Source: JBFHQE01 sp041592335
GTDB lineage: Bacteria > Pseudomonadota > Gammaproteobacteria > Thiohalobacterales > Thiohalobacteraceae
Reading direction: 5' to 3'
DNA: 64,000 bases
Assembly: GCA_041592335.1 (NCBI GenBank)
Contig: JBFHQE010000001.1
Span: 62,001-126,000 of the forward strand
Both the position numbers and the translations under genes were made by a program. The notes under the pieces are model-generated. The model saw only the letters and a program-made list of their open reading frames with translations. It did not search any database and was not told the origin of the DNA. Of the stretch, positions 44,448-53,088 are shown piece by piece. Within the stretch, counting starts at the first letter, position 1. The number at the start of each line of letters is the position of its first letter.

Positions 44448-44466
44448 GCCCATTTTTTGCTATGCA

Positions 44467-45651
44467 CTAATTAGGGGCATCCGTGAAGTAAAGCCTGACC
44501 CGACCACCGTGCGTGACCTCAGAGGCCGCATCCTGCAACGCCTGCGTCAGGCTTGCAACTATTTCTCGCGAAACGGCCCGCTCCAGTGGCAGCACCACAT
44601 CGACATTCACTCGCCCCTTCATATAGTGCAACGTGATATCCGTGCATTCGCCCAGCGGCAACCGGTCCGCCCAGACCCGCGTCAGTTCGTCCAGGATTTC
44701 TTCGCGTAACGGCAGGTTTCGGCTTGGAGAGCCTTCTTCATCATCTTCGGGATCGATGTGCACGGTCACATCGTTGACTTCATCATCGCGATTGATCAGC
44801 AGGGTACGGACTTGTTCGCCGATCTGGTGTCCCTCGGAAACGCTCAAGGTCGGACTCACCTGGATATGCACATCCACCAGCACATCGCCGCCACTGCGGC
44901 GGGTGCGCAGCATATGGCAATCGTTGACACCAGGAACGGACTCGATAGCCTCCTTTATAGCGGCAACCTCGTTCGCATCCAGCGCCGTATCAATCAGCTC
45001 ACGCACGCTGTGCCAGGACAGATCCCAGGCTATCTTGCCGATCATTAAACCGACCGCGATGGCGGCGACGGCGTCCAGATAGAGATAACCGAACATGGTG
45101 CCGATCAGGCCAACCAGCACCACCACCGAGGAAATGGCATCGGTTCGACTGTGCCAGGCATTGGCGCGCAGCATATTCGATTTCAACTCGCGCGCAACGC
45201 GCATGGTGTACTGGAAAATCGCTTCCTTGGCGACAATGGAAATAACCGTAATTACCAACGCCAGGATTCCTGGATGAGAGAGGTGGCTTGCATCCAGCAG
45301 GCGTTGCACCGCTTCGTACACAATGCCAATGGCAACCAGCATCAACGCAATCCCGAGCCCGACCGTGGCGATGGTTTCAATACGCCCGTGTCCGTAAGGA
45401 TGCTCATCGTCGGCCTTGCGGTCGGCATGCTTGGCGGCATACAGCACCATGAAATCCGTGGCCAGATCAGACAAGGAATGAATACCGTCGGCAATCAGTG
45501 CCTGTGAGTTGGCGATATAGCCGACAATGATCTTGGCAATACCGAGCAGGAGATCGATCCAGGCGCCCAGTACCGTGATGAAGCGGATGCGCGCGTAGCG
45601 TTCGCTTCCCTGATTGGCGCCCGGCGCGTGATGATGGTGAGTATGTCCCAT
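44467..45651 (-). CDS. cation diffusion facilitator family efflux protein
   Basis: A 394-residue CDF transporter: His-rich N-terminus MGHTHHHHAPG, six transmembrane helices (about 22-215), cytoplasmic ferredoxin-like domain (about 220-300) and an extra C-terminal region. Metal-site motifs HSLSD (His58/Asp62) and HSRTD in helix V are consistent with divalent metal export. The metal is not decidable from sequence. Its start overlaps the TusA stop by 1 bp. Confidence 0.93.
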   Translation of the reverse strand: MGHTHHHHAPGANQGSERYARIRFITVLGAWIDLLLGIAKIIVGYIANSQALIADGIHSLSDLATDFMVLYAAKHADRKADDEHPYGHGRIETIATVGLGIALMLVAIGIVYEAVQRLLDASHLSHPGILALVITVISIVAKEAIFQYTMRVARELKSNMLRANAWHSRTDAISSVVVLVGLIGTMFGYLYLDAVAAIAVGLMIGKIAWDLSWHSVRELIDTALDANEVAAIKEAIESVPGVNDCHMLRTRRSGGDVLVDVHIQVSPTLSVSEGHQIGEQVRTLLINRDDEVNDVTVHIDPEDDEEGSPSRNLPLREEILDELTRVWADRLPLGECTDITLHYMKGRVNVDVVLPLERAVSREIVASLTQALQDAASEVTHGGRVRLYFTDAPN

Positions 45652-45881
45652 TAAGACTCGCAGACCTTGATACGAATGGCGATGTCGCGATCCTGCTCAT
45701 CAATGCCAAGCACTTCATGGCCATTGATACGACACCAGGTGGGAATGTCGACTATCGCACCCGGATCGGTGCAATGCACAACCAGGATGTCATTCACCGC
45801 CATGCTATTGATCTTGTCCTGGGTGCGAATGACCGGTAATGGACAGAGTATATTGCGCGCATCCAGCTCAATTTCGCTCAC
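45651..45881 (-). CDS. TusA-family sulfurtransferase
   Basis: A 76-residue sulfur carrier with the CPLPVIRTQ motif (persulfide Cys near residue 13), starting at GTG 45881 inside the PP-loop stop (GTGA). TusA proteins relay sulfur from cysteine desulfurase or rhodanese to tRNA or oxidative pathways. Here it sits between a PP-loop ATPase and a metal exporter. Confidence 0.93.
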   Translation of the reverse strand: MSEIELDARNILCPLPVIRTQDKINSMAVNDILVVHCTDPGAIVDIPTWCRINGHEVLGIDEQDRDIAIRIKVCES

Positions 45882-46918
45882 AACACCCAGCCCTCTTTAA
45901 TGTCGTCAGAATGTATCGGCGCAACATCTATTTCGTAGGGCGTTTCATTAATACGAGTAATTTCCACCCGCACCTGATCAGCATCGCGTCCCTGCGAATA
46001 GCGGGCGACAATGCGCGCCGCGAGTTGCAGATCGTCTTCGTTGGCCACGCCGTCCAGCAGTGCCAGTGGTCCCATGTGACTTACCGTTTTCAGATGAATG
46101 AATTGCTTGCGATAGCCTTCCATGAAGCGGTTTTCGCCTTCTTCACGGCCGATGATCAACTTGAAATGTGGCCTGGGCCGGATATGTCGGCCGACCTTCA
46201 GCAACATGATGTCATCGATTTCATATTGCCGCTTGCCGCGCGCCTGCCACAAATCAGACAGCTTTACCGAGTACTGCGCATCGGTCAGGAAACAACAGCC
46301 GCCGGCCGGTTGCGCCCAGTCGGTAAAGCCAAACTCCCTGGCAAGCGCAAATTGCGGCTTGCGCGAACGGCCGCTGAAATCATGCAGCTGGTCGCGATTG
46401 ACCCAGCCCTCGCGTTCCGGCTTTGTCTCGGGCAAGTTTTTTGCGCACAGCGGGCGCAATAACAAATCCTCGGCACCGGATTCCGCCGACACAATCGGCA
46501 TGGTCTGCTTGCGTTGCGACATCGGGCGCTGGCCGATCACCTCGCCGGTAATGATGAAATCGAAGCCGTGTTTTCTGGCCCATTCCACCGCTTTGCTTAC
46601 CATGAACACCTTGCAGTCCAGGCAGGGATTCAGGTTGGCACCGTAACCGTGCTTGGGATTCAGCACGACATCTTTATATTCCTCGATAACATCGATGATG
46701 TGCAGCTTCATCCCCAGCTGTTCCGCTACCCACAGGGCGTTGTTGCGCTTGGGCTTGGCCTTGTCTTTTTTGCGAATGGCATGGGTATGGCCTTCCACAC
46801 AGAAACCGGTGAAGAAGTTAATACCTTCTACATGCACGCCCTGCTCCTGAATCACTTTGGCGGCGAGCATGGAATCCAATCCCCCGGAGACGAGGGCGAC
46901 TGCTTTACGTTGTTGCAT
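45878..46918 (-). CDS. PP-loop ATPase of the tRNA-thiolation type
   Basis: A 346-residue protein with the PP-loop motif VSGGLDSMLAA (about 10-20), then CLDCKVFM near residue 98, GGCCFLTDAQYS near 208, and a C-terminal DUF814/NFACT-like region (about 225-345). Such proteins are annotated as thiouridylases or tRNA methyltransferases; the SGGxDS signature supports ATP-dependent nucleotide adenylation for sulfur insertion. With TusA as an overlapping partner, tRNA thiolation is plausible, but the target base is unknown. Confidence 0.85.
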   Translation of the reverse strand: MQQRKAVALVSGGLDSMLAAKVIQEQGVHVEGINFFTGFCVEGHTHAIRKKDKAKPKRNNALWVAEQLGMKLHIIDVIEEYKDVVLNPKHGYGANLNPCLDCKVFMVSKAVEWARKHGFDFIITGEVIGQRPMSQRKQTMPIVSAESGAEDLLLRPLCAKNLPETKPEREGWVNRDQLHDFSGRSRKPQFALAREFGFTDWAQPAGGCCFLTDAQYSVKLSDLWQARGKRQYEIDDIMLLKVGRHIRPRPHFKLIIGREEGENRFMEGYRKQFIHLKTVSHMGPLALLDGVANEDDLQLAARIVARYSQGRDADQVRVEITRINETPYEIDVAPIHSDDIKEGWVL

Positions 46919-46973
46919 GGAATTTAATGGAAATAGCTGAATTGGACAGTTATTTTAGCGGATCAACAAAAAA

Positions 46974-46998
46974 GGGGACAGATTTGAAATCTGGCCCC
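46974..46998. repeat. GGGGACAG inverted repeat, copy 3
   Basis: GGGGACAGATTTGAAATCTG and CCCCTC form a nearly perfect palindrome (GGGGACAGATTT/AAATCTGGCCCC). Best copy of the family also seen at 9683 and 42755. Confidence 0.6.
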
Positions 46999-46999
46999 T

Positions 47000-47080
47000 C
47001 ATATCAAGTGGCATTCAGCTGATTTCGGTTAGTTTTTTGCTCGCTCCATAAGATTCTGAGTCGCTCGAAAAAACACCCTC
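47000..47080. other. gap after the unknown protein gene
   Basis: Between the palindrome at 46974-46998 and the unknown-protein stop no coding sequence or recognisable signal was found. Confidence 0.3.
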
Positions 47081-47081
47081 A

Positions 47082-47651
47082 TCAGCTTGGTCGAGTATTA
47101 GAGGGAATAACCGGAAACCCATCCGTCTCTGCCGCAACCGCCTTAAATGCCCGCTGGCTACCGGTATCCGCCCACAGCTCGAGTTGTTGCAGTACACCCA
47201 GGGTGGGCACCCCATCTATTTCCCGCATGGCCTGCAGGACATCACGCAGATTGACGAAGCCTTCCGCCAGGTTGAGGTAAATCTCGCCCGCCGCCTTTTC
47301 GAGCCGCTGCGCCAGCAAATCGTAGGCCGAGCGGCCCATATTGATGAAATAGCTGACCTTTACCAGCCGACGTTCGGCCTGTTCGGGGAAAAAACCGGAA
47401 AAGATGAGACATTGATCGCCAACGTCACGCAGCATGCCGGCCTGTTGCTGGCCCTGGCTCAGACAGGAGCGTAGATAATCCAGTGCCATGATTCGCCCGG
47501 CAAGGTCGGGGCGCGCCACGAAACGCATCATTAGAAAGACCAGGTAGCTTTCCAGCTCCTCGCCGAGGTGACATTCGCAGGCGGCCTCGGCCTCGTGGAC
47601 CAGGGCCTGCCATTGCGCTGTTGCGGTAGGTTCGAGTACCAGTTGTGCCAT
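47082..47651 (-). CDS. conserved hypothetical protein
   Basis: A 189-residue protein of no recognised family; predicted mostly helical. N-terminal MAQLVLEPTATAQWQALVHEAEAACECHLGEELESYLVFLMMRF, and a middle helix GDQCLIFSGFFPEQAERRLVKVSYFINMGRSAYDLLAQ. No signal peptide or membrane segment. GGAGG 8 bp upstream supports ATG at 47651 over GTG at 47660. It is divergent from the outer-membrane barrel gene. Confidence 0.6.
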   Translation of the reverse strand: MAQLVLEPTATAQWQALVHEAEAACECHLGEELESYLVFLMMRFVARPDLAGRIMALDYLRSCLSQGQQQAGMLRDVGDQCLIFSGFFPEQAERRLVKVSYFINMGRSAYDLLAQRLEKAAGEIYLNLAEGFVNLRDVLQAMREIDGVPTLGVLQQLELWADTGSQRAFKAVAAETDGFPVIPSNTRPS

Positions 47652-47818
47652 GTTGCGCACCTCCGGGTGTGTCTAGTGAGTTTATCGACTGAACAACGTC
47701 CTCGCTTTAAGCTGAAGATTATGCATTTCTCAGGCCAATTCAATAGTCGACAGCGAGCCAACTGATTGATTATTATCCGCAACTCAGGATTTCCAATAAC
47801 AACATGAGAGGATCAATC

Positions 47819-48436
47819 ATGAAAATTCGCTTCATCGGCACGGCAGTTCTTGCGGCATTAATTTCACAACCCACCTTTGCGGAAGGCATGGGCTATATCG
47901 GTGCAACCATCGGCTCATCTTCAGTGGATGATTCATCGGGCGATCTGGACACGGCGCTCGTGGCAACCGGTTTTGCTACCGCATCGACCAACCTTGATGA
48001 CTCGGATACAGGTTTCAAGATATTCGGGGGCTATCTGTACAACGAAAACTGGGGTGTGGAAGTCGGCTACATGGATCTCGGCGAATTCGGTTTCTCCGGG
48101 GCGACCACCGGCCCAGTCGTGAACTACTCCGGCAACATTGAAGTTGATACCTGGTATCTCGCTGGCGTGCTGAATTTGCCCGTTGCCGACACCATTGCGA
48201 TTAACGCACGCGCGGGTTTCGCGTTTTGGGATGCGTCCGCCAGCGTAACTGCGGGGACGGGTGGCGTCAGCAATACCGTAAGTGGTTCCGCTGACGATGA
48301 TGGCACTGATGCCATCATCGGCGTTGGCGTTTCATTCAATGTCACCGACAACATGGCTATTCGCGTGGACTATGACCGCATCAACACAGACGATGAAGTG
48401 GACATGTTCTCGGCTGGCCTGCAAATGTCATTCTAA
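47819..48436 (+). CDS. small outer-membrane beta-barrel protein 1
   Basis: A 205-residue exported protein: signal peptide ending TFAEG, then an OmpA/OmpW-like 8-stranded barrel with alternating hydrophobic residues and terminal phenylalanine (GLQMSF), the Bam signal. AGAGG before ATG 47819 sets the start. Shares its C-terminal pattern (DNMAIRVDYDRINTDDEVDMFSAGL) with the next gene, indicating a tandem duplication. Confidence 0.85.
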   Translation: MKIRFIGTAVLAALISQPTFAEGMGYIGATIGSSSVDDSSGDLDTALVATGFATASTNLDDSDTGFKIFGGYLYNENWGVEVGYMDLGEFGFSGATTGPVVNYSGNIEVDTWYLAGVLNLPVADTIAINARAGFAFWDASASVTAGTGGVSNTVSGSADDDGTDAIIGVGVSFNVTDNMAIRVDYDRINTDDEVDMFSAGLQMSF

Positions 48437-48450
48437 TCCGGCCACAGACA

Positions 48451-48477
48451 GCTACAGCGGTCGATTGCCGCTGTAGC
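48451..48477 (+). terminator. hairpin after barrel gene 1
   Basis: GCTACAGCGG/CCGCTGTAGC, a perfect 10-bp stem with a 7-base loop, 15 bp after the stop. Only TTG follows, so termination may be partial. Confidence 0.7.
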
Positions 48478-48547
48478 TTGCCGCCGCTAAGTGCTACCAT
48501 CGCGCCATTGCCAATACAGGGCAAAGAATTATCTGGAGGAGACCATA

Positions 48548-49057
48548 ATGAACAAGACTATTTTTTCAGCTGCATCTCTCATCGCCGCGCTGGCAGTCAG
48601 CGGCACGGCCATGGCCGGCGGCTATGCCGGCATGAGCATTGGCCAGTCAACCATCGACGATACCGTCAACAACGTATCGGTTGACGAAAGCTCCACTGCC
48701 TGGAAGGTATATGGCGGTTTCGGCATCACCGACATGTTCGGCGCGGAACTGGGCTGGGCCGACCTGGGTGACCACAACGAATCCGGCGCAGTGGACATCG
48801 AAACCGACGGTTTCTATGGCGCGGGCACCATCAACCTGCCATTGGGCGACTCCGGCTTCTCCGCCATCGGCAAGGCGGGTTTCTACATGTGGGATCAGGA
48901 TGTGAACACCCTGAGCGACGACGGCGTGGATGCCATGTACGGCCTGGGCGTGAAGTACATTTACGATGACATGCTCGGAATTGCCCTCGAATGGGAACGC
49001 TACAATGTCGATAACGAAGTCGACATGATTTCGCTGGGCCTGACCCTGAATTTCTAA
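48548..49057 (+). CDS. small outer-membrane beta-barrel protein 2
   Basis: A 169-residue exported barrel protein: signal peptide MNKTIFSAASLIAALAVSGTAMAGG, 8-strand pattern, final phenylalanine (TLNF). GGAGGAG lies ahead of ATG 48548. It has the YDDMLGIALEWERYNVDNEVDMISLGL tail that aligns with its neighbour but lacks the latter's longer loops. Confidence 0.85.
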   Translation: MNKTIFSAASLIAALAVSGTAMAGGYAGMSIGQSTIDDTVNNVSVDESSTAWKVYGGFGITDMFGAELGWADLGDHNESGAVDIETDGFYGAGTINLPLGDSGFSAIGKAGFYMWDQDVNTLSDDGVDAMYGLGVKYIYDDMLGIALEWERYNVDNEVDMISLGLTLNF

Positions 49058-49067
49058 TGCCCCTTCC

Positions 49068-49090
49068 GCCCGGCGCGCACTGCGCCGGGC
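49068..49090 (+). terminator. hairpin after barrel gene 2
   Basis: GCCCGGCGC-GCACT-GCGCCGGGC, a perfect 9-bp GC-rich stem followed by ATTT. It separates the barrel genes from glyQ. Confidence 0.75.
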
Positions 49091-49171
49091 ATTTCCCGGA
49101 CGCGTGATCGCCTCGGGCCGCGCAAGCCGTTATACTGACCCGCCTGTTGTTAACCAGAATGAAAACCCAGC

Positions 49172-50110
49172 ATGTCAGCGGCCAATACAAGCAACCCGGA
49201 TTCCGTTTTTAACATCGCCACCTTCCAGGGCATGATCCTCGCACTGCAGGCCTACTGGGCCCGGCAGGGCTGCGTGGTACTGCAACCCCTGGACATGGAA
49301 GTCGGCGCCGGCACCTTTCACCCCGCCACCTTCCTGCGTGCCATCGGCCCGGAACCCTGGCGCTCGGCCTACGTGCAGCCTTCGCGGCGTCCAACCGACG
49401 GTCGCTATGGCGAAAACCCGAACCGGCTGCAGCACTACTACCAGTTCCAGGTGGTACTGAAACCCTCGCCGCTGGATATCCAGGATCTCTATCTCGGTTC
49501 GCTCAAGGAACTGGGGCTCGACACAGCCATCCATGACATTCGCTTTGTCGAAGATAACTGGGAGTCGCCGACCCTGGGCGCCTGGGGACTCGGCTGGGAA
49601 GTCTGGTTGAACGGTATGGAAGTCACCCAGTTCACCTATTTCCAGCAGGTCGGCGGCCTGGATTGCAAACCGGTCACCGGCGAAATCACTTACGGCCTGG
49701 AGCGCATTGCCATGTACCTGCAGGGCGTGGAAAGCGTGTTCGACCTGGTCTGGACCGACGGCCCTGAGGGCAAGATCACTTACGGCGACGTGTTCCATCA
49801 GAACGAAGTCGAGCAATCGGCGTTCAATTTTGAACATGCCAACACCGACAAATTATTCGACTGGTTTGATACCTGCGAACAGGAAAGCCAGAAACTGATC
49901 GAAGCGGGATTGCCGTTGCCCGCCTATGAAATGGCGCTCAAGGCCTCGCACACTTTCAATCTGCTGGATGCGCGCAGCGCCATCTCCGTCACCGAACGCC
50001 AGCGCTTTATTTTGCGGGTACGTTCACTGGCACGCGCCGTGGCCCAGGCCTACTTCGAGGCACGCGAAAAACTCGGCTTCCCAATGCTGAAACAGGGAGG
50101 TGCCGCATGA
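49172..50110 (+). CDS. glyQ: glycyl-tRNA synthetase, alpha subunit
   Basis: A 312-residue class II synthetase subunit. TFQGMILALQAYWARQGCVVLQPLDMEVGAGTFHPATFLRAIGPEPW and YVQPSRRPTDGRYGENPNR (motif 2 region) are diagnostic. It overlaps glyS by 4 bp. Confidence 0.99.
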   Translation: MSAANTSNPDSVFNIATFQGMILALQAYWARQGCVVLQPLDMEVGAGTFHPATFLRAIGPEPWRSAYVQPSRRPTDGRYGENPNRLQHYYQFQVVLKPSPLDIQDLYLGSLKELGLDTAIHDIRFVEDNWESPTLGAWGLGWEVWLNGMEVTQFTYFQQVGGLDCKPVTGEITYGLERIAMYLQGVESVFDLVWTDGPEGKITYGDVFHQNEVEQSAFNFEHANTDKLFDWFDTCEQESQKLIEAGLPLPAYEMALKASHTFNLLDARSAISVTERQRFILRVRSLARAVAQAYFEAREKLGFPMLKQGGAA

Positions 50111-52182
50111 GCGAGACACGCGATCTGCTGATCGAAATCGGTACCGAGGAGTTGCCGCCCAAGGCACTGCCGAAATTACGCGATGCCTTTGCCCAGGGTG
50201 TCGAAAAAGGACTCAATGTCGCCGCGCTTTCCTTTGGTGAACTGAAGGCCTATGCCGCGCCACGGCGCCTGGCGCTACTGATCAAGGCTCTGCCGGTGGC
50301 TCAGCAGGATCGGGAGGAACAACGCCGGGGACCGGCCTTGCAGGCGGCCTTCGATGACGAAGGTTGCCCCACCAAGGCTGCCGAAGGCTTTGCCAAATCC
50401 TGCGGCACCACCGTCGACAAGCTGGAACGGCTGGAAACCGACAAGGGCGCCTGGCTGGCCTTCACCGTCAAACAGGCTGGCCAATCGACCGCGCAATTGA
50501 TTCCCGACATCGTGCAACAATCCCTCAATCAATTGCCGATCCCCAAGCGCATGCGCTGGGGTTCCTCGGATGTGGAATTCGTGCGCCCGGTGCACTGGGT
50601 GGTAATGCTGTTTGGTGACGAGGTCATCGAAGCCGATATCCTCGGCGTCCAGGCCGGGCGTGAAACCCGCGGTCACCGATTCCATCATCCCGATCCTTTA
50701 TATATTGGCGAACCGGCGGCTTATGCGCCGATGCTGGAAACCGAAGGCTTCGTGGTCGCCGATTTTGCCGAGCGCCGCGAGGCCATTCGCGGCCAGGTGA
50801 TGGAGGCCGCGCGCAAGTTGCATGGTCAGGCCGTGCTGGATGAAGACCTGCTGGATGAAGTCACGGCGCTGGTGGAATGGCCGGTAGCGGTTTCCGGTTC
50901 CTTTGAAGAACGCTTTCTGGAAGTACCCGCCGAGGCATTGATCTCCAGCATGCAGGACCATCAGAAATATTTCCCGGTTGTCGATGCCGATAAAAAACTG
51001 CTGCCGCACTTCATCACCATTGCCAACATCGTAAGTAAGGATGTCGCGCAGGTGCGTGCCGGTAACGAACGCGTGATCCGGCCACGGCTGTCCGATGCCG
51101 CATTCTTCTGGAATCAGGATCGCAAGCAACCGCTGGCAGAGCGCCTTACCAAACTCGGTGACATGGTATTCCAGAAAAAGCTGGGCACCTTGCTGGACAA
51201 ACAGACCCGGGTGACCCGACTTGCCGCGCACATTGCCGGTCAACTCAACGGTAATGCCGCCTGGGCGGAACGGGCCGCGACCCTAGCCAAATGCGATCTG
51301 CTCACCAGTATGGTGTTCGAGTTCCCGGAACTGCAGGGCATCATGGGCCGTTACTATGCCGCGCACGACGGCGAACCGGCCGAAGTTGCCGAGGCACTGG
51401 ATGAACAGTACATGCCACGCTTTGCCGGCGACCAGTTACCTGACACTGTTACCGGTCAGGCGCTGGCGATGGCCGATCGTCTCGATACCATTGTCGGCAT
51501 CTTCGCCATCGGTCAGCCGCCCACCGGTGACAAGGATCCCTTTGCCTTGCGTCGTGCCGCACTGGGCGTGTTGCGAATCCTGATCGAGAAAGCACAGGAC
51601 CTCGATCTACAGGCGTTGCTGGAATTCGCCGCTGCCCAGTTCGAGACCAGCGTCAAGGCCACCGCCGCGGTGAACGACGTGTTTGAATTCATGCTGGATC
51701 GCCTCAAGGCCTATTCCATGGATGCGGGTTTCAGTGCCAACCAGTTTGAAGCAGTGCGCGAACGCCGTCCGACCCGGCCGCTGGATTTTGTGCAACGACT
51801 GAAAGCAGTGAAAGAATTCGAACAGCTGCCACAGGCAGAAAGTCTTTCCGCGGCAAACAAACGTATCGGCAATATTCTGCGCAAGGCCGAAGAAACCATT
51901 CCGGACAGTTACAACCCTGCGCACCTGGTAGAACCACAGGAACAGGCGCTGGCCGACAAGCTATCCTCACTGGAAACAAGCGTGCGCGGACAGATTGATG
52001 CCGGGCAGTACACCGAAGCCCTGAAGACGCTGGCCGAGTTGCGTGAAACCGTGGATGCCTTCTTCGATGACGTAATGGTTATGGCGGAGGATGCACAGGT
52101 GCGCATTAATCGCCTGGCGCTGTTGAAGCAACTGCAATCCCTGTTCATGCAGATTGCCGATCTGTCGCGACTGCAGGGTTAA
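50107..52182 (+). CDS. glyS: glycyl-tRNA synthetase, beta subunit
   Basis: A 691-residue subunit required for tRNA binding and activity. N-terminal LLIEIGTEELPPKALPKLRDAFAQG, HD-like core and a C-terminal anticodon-binding DALR-type domain (about 580-690). Length is standard. Confidence 0.99.
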   Translation: MSETRDLLIEIGTEELPPKALPKLRDAFAQGVEKGLNVAALSFGELKAYAAPRRLALLIKALPVAQQDREEQRRGPALQAAFDDEGCPTKAAEGFAKSCGTTVDKLERLETDKGAWLAFTVKQAGQSTAQLIPDIVQQSLNQLPIPKRMRWGSSDVEFVRPVHWVVMLFGDEVIEADILGVQAGRETRGHRFHHPDPLYIGEPAAYAPMLETEGFVVADFAERREAIRGQVMEAARKLHGQAVLDEDLLDEVTALVEWPVAVSGSFEERFLEVPAEALISSMQDHQKYFPVVDADKKLLPHFITIANIVSKDVAQVRAGNERVIRPRLSDAAFFWNQDRKQPLAERLTKLGDMVFQKKLGTLLDKQTRVTRLAAHIAGQLNGNAAWAERAATLAKCDLLTSMVFEFPELQGIMGRYYAAHDGEPAEVAEALDEQYMPRFAGDQLPDTVTGQALAMADRLDTIVGIFAIGQPPTGDKDPFALRRAALGVLRILIEKAQDLDLQALLEFAAAQFETSVKATAAVNDVFEFMLDRLKAYSMDAGFSANQFEAVRERRPTRPLDFVQRLKAVKEFEQLPQAESLSAANKRIGNILRKAEETIPDSYNPAHLVEPQEQALADKLSSLETSVRGQIDAGQYTEALKTLAELRETVDAFFDDVMVMAEDAQVRINRLALLKQLQSLFMQIADLSRLQG

Positions 52183-52199
52183 ACGGACGCAACGCCATC

Positions 52200-52538
52200 A
52201 TGGAACACAGCGACTCTTACCAGGCAATGCTGAATGCCGTGCAGGCTTTCCATGATAAGCATGACTTTAAGAATACCGGCGGCGAGGAAATGACCTACCG
52301 ACTGGCCCTGATGGCGGAAGAGCTGGGTGAAATTTCGGCCTGTGTCACCAAGGGTAAAAGGAAGGATGAGCTCGCGGAAGAAGTGGCTGACTTGTTTATA
52401 CTGCTTATCGGTACCGCCATCGCCGCCGACTTTGACCTCAGGGAAGCCTTCTGGCAAAAGATGGATCGACTGATGCAACGTGAGAGTCGTATGGTGAATG
52501 GACGTATTCGGGTATCTGAATTCAGAGGCGTGGATTAG
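52200..52538 (+). CDS. MazG-like nucleotide pyrophosphohydrolase
   Basis: A 112-residue all-alpha NTP-PPase fold protein with the acidic motif MAEELGEISACVTKG...DELAEEVADLFILLIG (EExxE...ExxD). Substrate unknown; MazG-like proteins clear non-canonical nucleotides. It is followed by gmhB after 3 bp. Confidence 0.88.
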   Translation: MEHSDSYQAMLNAVQAFHDKHDFKNTGGEEMTYRLALMAEELGEISACVTKGKRKDELAEEVADLFILLIGTAIAADFDLREAFWQKMDRLMQRESRMVNGRIRVSEFRGVD

Positions 52539-52541
52539 ATC

Positions 52542-53078
52542 ATGCGCGTCGTGATTCTTGATCGGGATGGTGTCATCAATGAAGACTCGGATGCCTTCAT
52601 CAAGACGCCCGATGAATGGATTCCCATTCCCGGCAGCCTGGAAGCCATTGCCGATCTGCACCATGCCGATTATCACGTGGTCATTGCCACCAACCAGTCG
52701 GGCATTGCGCGCGGCCTGCTCGATCTCGATACCCTGGCGCGTATTCACCAGAAAATGCGTGAACGCATCTATGAAGCCGGTGGCGCGCTGGAAGCGATTT
52801 TTTTCTGTCCCCACGGGCCGGATGACAACTGCGAATGCCGTAAGCCCAAACCGGGCATGTACCTGGAAGCCAGCGCACGCCTGGGTATACCGCTGCGTGA
52901 TATACCAATCATCGGCGATTCCCTGCGGGATCTGGAAGCCGCGGAGATTGTGCGCGCGCAGCCGATACTGGTGCGCACCGGAAAAGGCAAACAAACCGAG
53001 CAAGCCTTAACCGACGACAACATCCCGGTATTCGACGACCTGTCCAGTGCCGTGGCCTGTTTACTCGCTGAAGAATAA
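52542..53078 (+). CDS. gmhB: D-glycero-beta-D-manno-heptose 1,7-bisphosphate 7-phosphatase
   Basis: A 178-residue HAD phosphatase of ADP-heptose (LPS core) synthesis: catalytic DRDGVINED (Asp7/Asp9 of ILDRDG), TNQSGIARG and the zinc-binding loop CPHGPDDNCECRKPKPGM. Commonly linked to glyQS-plsC. Confidence 0.97.
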   Translation: MRVVILDRDGVINEDSDAFIKTPDEWIPIPGSLEAIADLHHADYHVVIATNQSGIARGLLDLDTLARIHQKMRERIYEAGGALEAIFFCPHGPDDNCECRKPKPGMYLEASARLGIPLRDIPIIGDSLRDLEAAEIVRAQPILVRTGKGKQTEQALTDDNIPVFDDLSSAVACLLAEE

Positions 53079-53088
53079 AGTATCGACC

